IMG/VR virus record: IMGVR_UViG_3300032931_000905
Coordinates: 1-64,000 of that record
Strand: one strand, 5' to 3'
From: a virus
Length of the DNA: 64,000 nucleotides
Below, one piece after another: positions 59,712 through 64,000 of the stretch. Position 1 is the stretch's first letter. Each line of letters begins with the position of its first letter. Both the position numbers and the translations under genes were made by a program. The notes under the pieces were generated by a model that was given only the letters and a program-made list of their open reading frames with translations, ran no database searches and had not been told where the DNA came from.

Positions 59712-60623
59712 TCAGGCTCCTACCGCAACTGTTACCCGCGAGGCCAATGCTTTTGCCTTCGCTTTTTCGTCTGCTTTCTTTGCAGCTAAATCAGCGAGAA
59801 ACGACTTTGCAAGATCAGAAATATATTCAACTGGTTGAAACCTCTCACCAGGCTTTTCCGAATCCCTCATTTCTTGCAGCCCCTCCATGCTATTCTTTCC
59901 GATTTCCAGAATGCACGGTGTGTAAATTTGACAATACGAAGGACCCAGTTCCCTAGCAACCATGATCGAGTTTTTGATATGCCTTTCAACTAAACTGGGC
60001 TTGCTGCAAGTGAACTTGGCGATATATTGACAGCCAGATTCACGAGCGATCTCAGGCAGACGAACTTTATCAAACAACTTTCCTACAGGCGCCATCTTCG
60101 CCACAAAGCCTTTTTGCATCAGACCAGATTCCTGGCCACCGGTGTTCGCATACAATTCATTGTCGAAGCAAATCGTCGTGAACTTCTCTTGACGGAACCA
60201 GGCTTGCAAGGTCATATCGAGGCCGATATCCACGGTAGCCCCATCGCCTGCGAGGACGACCACATCTTTTGTCTTGTTGGGGAATCGAACAGAGAGGGCG
60301 CGCTTGAGGCCTGAGGCAATGGCGTTTTGATTACCGAAGAGTGAGTGGATGTTATGGACGGCGACCATTGGAAATACCAGACTGGTACACCCTGTGGAAC
60401 CGACCATGACCGTATCTTCTGGGTTAGGGAGCGAGGCGAGGATATACCTGAAGGCCATGGACTCTGGGCACCCGGCGCAGAGGGAATGGGATTCGATCAA
60501 TTCCTTCTTGTTGCCAATGTCCTTCCAACCGCGGTCTTCCTTGCCATAGGTGGCATTGGAGACCAGTTCTTTGTATTCTGGGGGCATGATGTCGAAGAGA
60601 TCGGGGGAAATGGTAGGAATCAT
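59712..60623 (-). CDS. porB: Pyruvate/2-oxoacid:ferredoxin oxidoreductase beta subunit (PorB/ForB type)
   Basis: 303 residues, full length for a separate beta subunit. Residues C49 and C52 (SLCAGCPESMAFRY), C79 (GSTGCTSLVFP) and C206 (FTCSKPS) match the four [4Fe-4S] ligands. The thiamine diphosphate motif starts at GDGATVDIGL (127) and ends with N155-N160 (FDNELYANTGGQ). It catalyses CoA-dependent decarboxylation of pyruvate, or reverse carboxylation for CO2 fixation. No alpha, gamma or delta subunit lies in the window, so it would have to pair with host subunits. The C-terminal about 25 residues are Ala/Lys-rich. AGGAG 9 nt before the ATG; tRNA genes lie upstream on the same strand. Confidence 0.92.
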   Translation of the reverse strand: MIPTISPDLFDIMPPEYKELVSNATYGKEDRGWKDIGNKKELIESHSLCAGCPESMAFRYILASLPNPEDTVMVGSTGCTSLVFPMVAVHNIHSLFGNQNAIASGLKRALSVRFPNKTKDVVVLAGDGATVDIGLDMTLQAWFRQEKFTTICFDNELYANTGGQESGLMQKGFVAKMAPVGKLFDKVRLPEIARESGCQYIAKFTCSKPSLVERHIKNSIMVARELGPSYCQIYTPCILEIGKNSMEGLQEMRDSEKPGERFQPVEYISDLAKSFLADLAAKKADEKAKAKALASRVTVAVGA

Positions 60624-60670
60624 TGGTCAAATCTCCTGGTGACGGGAGTTGCATGGTGTATTTAGGGGTA

Positions 60671-60744
60671 TGGTCGACCCTACAGGTTACGCTCCTGTCT
60701 CACCGCAATGTCAATGCGGTATTCTGCTAATGAACTAAGGGTCG
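60671..60744 (-). tRNA. tRNA-Val (GAC)
   Basis: Acceptor CGACCCT/AGGGTCG with encoded CCA; anticodon arm CCGCA-TTGACAT-TGCGG. The T-loop AGCGTAA deviates from the usual TTCRANT. Confidence 0.8.
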
Positions 60745-60747
60745 TTG

Positions 60748-60823
60748 TGGTCTGCCTGGAGGGATTTGAGCCCCCATCCTCCCGGTTCGAAGCCGAGTAG
60801 TCTTCCAGTTGACGTACAGGCAG
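60748..60823 (-). tRNA. tRNA-Arg (TCG)
   Basis: Acceptor CTGCCTG/CAGGCAG plus ACCA; anticodon arm CTCGG-CTTCGAA-CCGGG. Confidence 0.85.
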
Positions 60824-60846
60824 TCTAGATCAAAAAATCTTTCCAT

Positions 60847-60873
60847 GCGTAGATTACACGGTCTATTCTACGC
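60847..60873. other. Small hairpin between tRNA genes
   Basis: GCGTAGA ... TCTACGC, 7-bp stem with a 13-nt loop, in the 59-nt gap between two tRNAs. Possibly a processing element. Confidence 0.35.
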
Positions 60874-60882
60874 AAACCTTAT

Positions 60883-60957
60883 TGGTGCCACGGGTGGGAT
60901 TCTAACCCACGTTGTCCCGCTTAGGAGGCAGGTGCCTGTACACTAGGCTACCGCGGC
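60883..60957 (-). tRNA. tRNA-Arg (CCT)
   Basis: Acceptor GCCGCGG/CCGTGGC plus ACCA; anticodon arm CCTGC-CTCCTAA-GCGGG; T-arm GTGGG-TTAGAAT-CCCAC. Confidence 0.88.
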
Positions 60958-60961
60958 GTTA

Positions 60962-61037
60962 TGGACTCGCTGGTGGGATTCTCACCCACAACCTTCCAGG
61001 TAGAAACTGGAAATGCAAATAATTACACCTCAGCGAG
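60962..61037 (-). tRNA. tRNA-Arg (TCT)
   Basis: Acceptor CTCGCTG/CAGCGAG plus TCCA; anticodon arm TCCAG-TTTCTAC-CTGGA; T-arm GTGGG-TGAGAAT-CCCAC. Confidence 0.87.
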
Positions 61038-61042
61038 ATATT

Positions 61043-61117
61043 TGGTGCTCCCAGAGAGTATCGATCTCTCTTTTCCTGGTTGAGAACCAGGCGAACTAGC
61101 CAGTATTCGATGGGAGC
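61043..61117 (-). tRNA. tRNA-Glu (CTC)
   Basis: Acceptor GCTCCCA/TGGGAGC plus ACCA; anticodon arm CCTGG-TTCTCAA-CCAGG; T-arm GAGAG-ATCGATA-CTCTC. Its first 22 nt overlap the 3' end of the 61096-61527 gene. Confidence 0.85.
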
Positions 61118-61527
61118 GTATTATGCGTCGGCCAATAATATGGCAGGTCCGTTGGCTCGACCCAATGAAACTGCCCGTAATACTTTGGGTCTTTTCTCAA
61201 TAAGTTACTTCGGTGTGCGCTATGAAATTGCTCAGAGTTGTGCCAAGGTGGATAGACAACAGGGCACTCAACGACATATAAGGGCATGTTATTGTTATAC
61301 CCTCGACTTATCCATTCCTCGATGCAGGTATTCACATACAATTTCAGCGCATGTTCATACCCCTTCCACATCAACACCGCAGGATGATTTTTCCATCCTT
61401 GCTTTGCAGACGGATTCAACAACACATTCAAAATCTGCATTCCTTCGACTCGTTGTTTTCCTAACCGACGATAATCTAAGGCTTGCACAGATTTCTTAAA
61501 AGAGGGGTAGGGCAAAAATGTTTGCAT
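61096..61527 (-). CDS. MSMEG_6728-type protein (pyrimidine-dimer glycosylase superfamily)
   Basis: 143 residues. The family start is MQTFLPYPSFKKSVQALDYR, then RLGKQRVEGMQILNVLL, GWKNHPAVLMWKGYEHALKL and EEWISRGY. Such proteins are assigned to the T4 endonuclease V-like (Pyr_excise) superfamily and may act on damaged DNA. The canonical N-terminus fixes the start at 61527, only 5 nt after a consensus TATAAT, so its mRNA is leaderless. The stop codon lies inside tRNA-Glu. Confidence 0.83.
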   Translation of the reverse strand: MQTFLPYPSFKKSVQALDYRRLGKQRVEGMQILNVLLNPSAKQGWKNHPAVLMWKGYEHALKLYVNTCIEEWISRGYNNNMPLYVVECPVVYPPWHNSEQFHSAHRSNLLRKDPKYYGQFHWVEPTDLPYYWPTHNTLPSNTG

Positions 61528-61532
61528 GAGAG

Positions 61533-61561
61533 ATTATAGCACAGTATTCATGCCCTGTCAA
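61533..61561 (-). promoter_or_regulatory. Consensus sigma-70 promoter
   Basis: TTGACA (61556-61561), 17 nt, TATAAT (61533-61538): perfect consensus, just after the tmRNA 3' end. Confidence 0.88.
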
Positions 61562-61575
61562 GTGCTATTATAAAT

Positions 61576-61880
61576 TGGTGGAGATGCCGGGAATTGAACC
61601 CGGGTCCAAAAGCAACGTCAAAGTCAGATTTTCATGCTAGTCAATCTTACAACGCCCGCCAAAGGGATTGACACCTTCTACGGTCTTCTTGAGCGCACAA
61701 CTTGCCTCCAAGAATGACGCTTCACCACCTACAGGAGCCTATCAGTGGGTCAACGGGCCGCGATTAAGCGGCCATTGCCAGTTCGTGTTCGACAATTCGG
61801 TTTTTCCAAGTATTAACGAGGTCCTGGTCCTCGGCATGTCCGTTCTTCTCTATACGCCTCTGTCGATACCTGTCATCCCC
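61576..61880 (-). ncRNA. ssrA: tmRNA (ssrA)
   Basis: The 5' end GGGGATG-ACAGGTATCGACAG and 3' end CCGGG-TTCAATT-CCCGG-CATCTCC-ACCA form the tRNA-like domain (GGGGATG pairs with CATCTCC). The tag frame at 61817-61764 reads VNTWKNRIVEHELAMAA then TAA. It ends in hydrophobic residues plus AA, as protease-targeting tags do; the exact resume codon is inferred. About 305 nt, shorter than E. coli (363). It rescues stalled ribosomes and tags the products. Confidence 0.9.
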
Positions 61881-61888
61881 TTTCATTG

Positions 61889-62089
61889 TTACCATGAGTC
61901 ATAGTCTGTCAAATTACACATGATACCGGTAGCCATATTTTCGACTTCAATGACCGTACCGATACCTGTCGGAGAAACATGAAACTCAAATGCCATGGGG
62001 CGTCCACCTGAGAGTTTCTTCTGTTTGCTCTGTTTGCGAATAAAGACTTCCAGGTTCTTCACTTCTTTTGCATTCAATTGAAACTTCAT
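61889..62089 (-). CDS. Small hypothetical protein next to tmRNA
   Basis: 66 residues from ATG 62089 with GGAG 6 nt upstream. MKFQLNAKEVKNLEVFIRKQ, a basic turn (KQKKLSGG), then a beta part (FEFHVSPTGIGTVIEV). Unknown. Confidence 0.65.
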   Translation of the reverse strand: MKFQLNAKEVKNLEVFIRKQSKQKKLSGGRPMAFEFHVSPTGIGTVIEVENMATGIMCNLTDYDSW

Positions 62090-62103
62090 ACTATACTCCA
62101 AAA

Positions 62104-62188
62104 TGGCGGAGAGGTGAGTAGTCGAAACCCAACCTTTCGGTCCCACCCGCTTCAAACGGGGTTCAGTGCCCTGACTGATTACCTCTCC
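62104..62188 (-). tRNA. tRNA-Ser (TGA)
   Basis: Acceptor GGAGAGG/CCTCTCC plus GCCA; anticodon loop TTTGAAG; long variable arm (GGGACCGAAAGGTT) as in serine tRNAs. Confidence 0.87.
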
Positions 62189-62275
62189 TCAATATCCTAG
62201 AAGCCAGGTGGCCACGACACCAATAGTCGCCGTAATCACAAAGGCTAAACCTAATGCTTTCCAATTGATCTGCAT
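62189..62275 (-). CDS. 28-residue membrane peptide within the tRNA block
   Basis: MQINWKALGLAFVITATIGV plus 8 residues. One membrane span. Excellent GGAGG site 6 nt upstream. It ends 1 nt from tRNA-Ser(TGA). Confidence 0.6.
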   Translation of the reverse strand: MQINWKALGLAFVITATIGVVATWLLGY

Positions 62276-62289
62276 AGTATACCTCCAAA

Positions 62290-62377
62290 TGGCGGAAGAG
62301 ACAGGATTTGAACCTGCGTGGCTTTGACACCGCATCCCTTTCCAAGGGAGCCCGATTGGCCTCTCTGGCACTCTTCC
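62290..62377 (-). tRNA. tRNA-Ser (GGA)
   Basis: Acceptor GGAAGAG/CTCTTCC plus GCCA; anticodon loop TTGGAAA; long variable arm; T-arm GCAGG-TTCAAAT-CCTGT. Confidence 0.88.
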
Positions 62378-62387
62378 AAAAAACTTA

Positions 62388-62477
62388 TGGCGGAAGTGTG
62401 AGGACATGCTCCCCAGGGTATCTAAGGCCCCAATCCGCTTTCGAGACGGTTCCGACACCTTGATCGGTTACACTTCC
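62388..62477 (-). tRNA. tRNA-Ser (CGA)
   Basis: Acceptor GGAAGTG/CACTTCC plus GCCA; anticodon loop CTCGAAA; long variable arm; unusual T-loop AGCATGT. Confidence 0.83.
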
Positions 62478-62480
62478 ATA

Positions 62481-62567
62481 TGGCGGAAGAGGGAGGACTC
62501 GAACCCCACGGTGTGACCCGCAATCCGGTTAGCACCCGGTTCAGCTACCCTGCACTGGTCCTCTTCC
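62481..62567 (-). tRNA. tRNA-Ser (GCT)
   Basis: Acceptor GGAAGAG/CTCTTCC plus GCCA; anticodon loop GTGCTAA; long variable arm; T-loop TTCGAGT. Confidence 0.88.
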
Positions 62568-62576
62568 ATCTAAAAT

Positions 62577-62861
62577 TGAGGAGCGCCCAACCATTGTCAC
62601 ATACACCCCATCCCTACCATGCACCGCCTCATCCAATCAGTGTGCTGCGTAGGTGTGAAGGATTGTGTATTTCCCTTCACCCGTCAGAATCGGCGTTCGC
62701 TATGGATTAACAACGCCACGATTCTGTAAAACATTTTACCCCAGTATCCAGATTAGACCGTCGATCAAACGGCCGCTGTTGTCCTTCGTCCGCTGTGGTA
62801 AATGCCTTAGGTTCGTATGTCGGTCTCGCCTGAGAGAAAGCCTTGCGGCCTACGCTCCTCA
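62577..62861 (-). ncRNA. Candidate new structured RNA within the tRNA block
   Basis: No coding frame fits this 285-nt gap. Its ends pair (TGAGGAGCG with CGCTCCTCA, 9 bp). Inside are hairpins at 62655-62680 (7 bp), 62685-62726 (7 + 6 bp with perfect arms), 62758-62772 (4 bp), 62824-62835 (4 bp) and 62838-62851 (5 bp, GCAA tetraloop on the minus strand). I found no match to tmRNA, RNase P, 6S or SRP signatures. Minus strand is assumed because all neighbours lie there. Confidence 0.65.
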
Positions 62862-62864
62862 TTA

Positions 62865-62941
62865 TGGTGTCCCTGGGTGGACTTGAACCACCGATTTCAG
62901 ACTTCGCAGGTCTGCGTCTTTTCCATCTGGACCACAGGGAC
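62865..62941 (-). tRNA. tRNA-Arg (GCG)
   Basis: Acceptor GTCCCTG/CAGGGAC plus ACCA; anticodon arm CAGAC-CTGCGAA-GTCTG; T-loop TTCAAGT. Confidence 0.88.
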
Positions 62942-62955
62942 ATATTTCTGGCACA

Positions 62956-63030
62956 TGGTGAACGGTGCTGGTACTGCCCCAGCTTAGTCTTCCTTGTAAG
63001 GGAAGTGCATATCTTTCCTGCCCACCGTCC
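62956..63030 (-). tRNA. tRNA-Val (TAC)
   Basis: Acceptor GGACGGT/ACCGTTC (one G-U) plus ACCA; anticodon arm CTTCC-CTTACAA-GGAAG; T-loop GGCAGTA unusual. Confidence 0.8.
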
Positions 63031-63038
63031 GTAACGTA

Positions 63039-63113
63039 TGGAGCCCTCAACCGGACTTGCGCCGGTCTATCCACCTTACCAAGGTGGCGAATCGCTATCT
63101 ATTCTTTGAGGGC
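63039..63113 (-). tRNA. tRNA-Thr (GGT)
   Basis: Acceptor GCCCTCA/TGAGGGC plus TCCA; anticodon arm CCACC-TTGGTAA-GGTGG; T-arm ACCGG-CGCAAGT-CCGGT. Confidence 0.86.
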
Positions 63114-63114
63114 A

Positions 63115-63122
63115 TATTTATT
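63115..63122 (-). promoter_or_regulatory. Possible late element AATAAATA before tRNA-Thr (GGT)
   Basis: AATAAATA on the minus strand, ending 1 nt before the tRNA 5' end. AT-rich spacer; may be chance. Confidence 0.25.
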
Positions 63123-63135
63123 CGTATGGGAGCAT

Positions 63136-63212
63136 TGGTGCCGAAGGAGGGATTCGAACCCTCACTGTGCTGCTTTTGAGACAGCCGCCTCCTGCCGTTG
63201 GGCTACTTCGGC
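63136..63212 (-). tRNA. tRNA with Leu anticodon CAA but short variable arm
   Basis: Acceptor GCCGAAG/CTTCGGC plus ACCA; anticodon arm GCTGT-CTCAAAA-GCAGC; T-arm GAGGG-TTCGAAT-CCCTC. The variable region is only 5 nt (ACAGT), whereas leucine tRNAs have a long arm. Confidence 0.8.
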
Positions 63213-63217
63213 ATAAT

Positions 63218-63294
63218 TGGTGCTGGCGAGAGGAATCGAACCTCCACTTGTCCAGATTTTAAGTTTGGTGACTCTGCCTTTGGTCTACGCCAGC
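63218..63294 (-). tRNA. tRNA with Leu anticodon TAA but short variable arm
   Basis: Acceptor GCTGGCG/CGCCAGC plus ACCA; anticodon arm CCAAA-CTTAAAA-TCTGG (one mismatch); T-loop TTCGATT; 5-nt variable region. Confidence 0.78.
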
Positions 63295-63299
63295 ATACA

Positions 63300-63374
63300 T
63301 GGAGCCCCGTACCGGATGTGCGCCGGTTTCTGCGGTGTACGAAACCGCTGAATCACTATCAATTCTTACAGGGC
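63300..63374 (-). tRNA. tRNA-Thr (CGT)
   Basis: Acceptor GCCCTGT/ACGGGGC plus TCCA; anticodon arm GCGGT-TTCGTAC-ACCGC; T-arm ACCGG-CGCACAT-CCGGT. The -10 box of the block promoter ends 2 nt before its 5' end. Confidence 0.86.
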
Positions 63375-63376
63375 AT

Positions 63377-63405
63377 AGTATAACACGACCCCCGATTATT
63401 GTCAA
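63377..63405 (-). promoter_or_regulatory. Sigma-70 promoter of the tRNA block
   Basis: TTGACA (63400-63405), 17 nt, TATACT (63377-63382). Confidence 0.8.
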
Positions 63406-63508
63406 GTACAAAAGTGTTCCTGCTCCTTCTAGCCTTCTAGGGTCCCCTCATACCAGGATTGGGGTAGCGGATCGTTGCCGCCTCGGGTCGTGATAAGTTA
63501 TACCAGAA

Positions 63509-63856
63509 TTAGACTCGGGCGTCCAGCGCGGCGGTCACTTCCTGCACCCCTGCCAATGTGGCGTCCAAGGCGGCTGGTGCCACTAATCCTGCTTGACCCG
63601 CGGTCAAGGCATCAACTTGGGTCTGCAAGGTCTGCAAGGCGGCCAACTTCACGGCGTCACGGGCGGCTTCTGCCACCTGTGCGGCCTTCAAATCTGCAAC
63701 GGCACTTTCTAATTCTGCAACTGTAGCCATGTGTGTGTCTCCTCGTTGAATAAGTTGTTTCACTAACCGATATAACTCCTCGATGGAATGCTCGTCACCA
63801 CCCATACAAAAATCGTGTACCGACTTCAACCCCTCAAACGTTTCATCATGTTGCAT
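63509..63856 (-). CDS. Small helical protein with two possible starts
   Basis: 115 residues from ATG 63856 (AGGAGG 7 nt upstream). A second in-frame ATG at 63730 also has a strong site (GAGGAG, 8 nt). It would make a 73-residue form, MATVAELESAVADLKAAQVA and so on, which is a common coiled-coil phage protein plan. The N-terminal 42 residues (HDETFEGLKSVHDFCMGGDE) look like a separate small domain. A late promoter TATAAATA lies at 63878-63885. Confidence 0.7.
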   Translation of the reverse strand: MQHDETFEGLKSVHDFCMGGDEHSIEELYRLVKQLIQRGDTHMATVAELESAVADLKAAQVAEAARDAVKLAALQTLQTQVDALTAGQAGLVAPAALDATLAGVQEVTAALDARV

Positions 63857-63877
63857 AACGCACCCTCCTTCTAGGAG

Positions 63878-63885
63878 TATTTATA
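63878..63885 (-). promoter_or_regulatory. Late promoter TATAAATA
   Basis: Perfect TATAAATA, 22 nt before the ATG at 63856. Confidence 0.6.
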
Positions 63886-63890
63886 CGCAT

Positions 63891-63965
63891 TGGTCAGGCT
63901 GGTTGGACTCGCACCAACATGGTCTCCGTTCCGAACGGAGTAGTCAACTTTTGACCCACAGCCTG
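63891..63965 (-). tRNA. tRNA-Pro (CGG)
   Basis: Acceptor CAGGCTG/CAGCCTG plus ACCA; anticodon arm CTCCG-TTCGGAA-CGGAG; T-arm GTTGG-TGCGAGT-CCAAC. Confidence 0.86.
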
Positions 63966-63970
63966 AATCA

Positions 63971-64000
63971 TGGAGCGGGATGCGGGTTCTGCCCCCGCGA
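63971..64000 (-). tRNA. tRNA 3' half (cut by window end)
   Basis: T-arm GCGGG-GGCAGAA-CCCGC, then ATCCCGC and TCCA. The anticodon is outside the window. Confidence 0.7.

Noticed and set aside
62577-62861. RNase P RNA
   Set aside because: Conserved P4 and CR elements (GAGGAAAGTC, ACAGAAA) could not be found on either strand.

Overview
The window is a 64 kb piece of a T4-like myovirus genome (a tailed phage with a contractile tail). It carries the baseplate, tail and head-completion cassette (gp25, gp6, gp8, PAAR tip, gp5, gp27, gp53, gp48, gp4, gp54, gp26, tape measure), the replication and late-transcription core (gp32, gp59, gp33, DsbA, RNase H, DNA ligase) and a large tRNA block. The closest resemblance I recognise is to cyanophage- and pelagiphage-type T4-like phages: a giant DUF4815 protein, NATAAATA late promoters and PhoH. 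The gene content points to a Gram-negative host with an outer membrane (porin, PagL-like lipid A enzyme) and probably an exosortase (PEP-CTERM cargo). A pyruvate/2-oxoacid:ferredoxin oxidoreductase beta subunit fits an autotroph that uses the reductive TCA cycle, such as Nitrospirota. The host assignment is inference, not something seen in the sequence.

Layout. 1-12041 (minus): receptor-binding and tail-fibre genes, including a beta-propeller-like fibre, a pectate-lyase-like beta-helix spike and an SGNH-esterase spike. 12055-32500 (minus): baseplate, from the DUF4815 giant protein up to gp48, interrupted by a GIY-YIG homing endonuclease. 32498-32538: divergent late promoters. 32555-37335 (plus): gp4, a conserved unknown, gp54, gp26, a gp51-like protein and the tape measure. 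37340-37371: shared terminator hairpin. 37403-44988 (minus): gp32, gp59, small genes, a phosphate-selective porin, gp33, DsbA, a SleB hydrolase, a PD-(D/E)XK nuclease and PhoH. 45037-60623 (minus): many small early-type genes mixed with recognisable enzymes: PagL-like protein, TusA, an HExxH peptidase, GT2, RNase H, RtcB, DNA ligase, a PEP-CTERM protein, a dual-specificity phosphatase, an HNH endonuclease and PorB. 60671-64000 (minus): 16 complete tRNAs plus one cut by the window edge, a complete tmRNA, a strong candidate for a new structured RNA, and a few small genes.

Regulation. Two promoter classes are visible. Host-type sigma-70 promoters (TTGACA, 17 nt, TATACT or TATAAT) lie in front of early and metabolic genes and the tRNA block. 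T4-type late elements (NATAAATA) lie in front of structural genes, consistent with gp33 and DsbA being encoded here. Several promoters sit so close to the next ATG that the transcript should be leaderless.

The most unusual content is the host-metabolism cargo (PorB, porin, TusA, PEP-CTERM protein, PagL-like enzyme) together with an RNA-maintenance set (tmRNA, RtcB, all four serine tRNA isoacceptors, four arginine tRNAs, and an unidentified structured RNA of about 285 nt).
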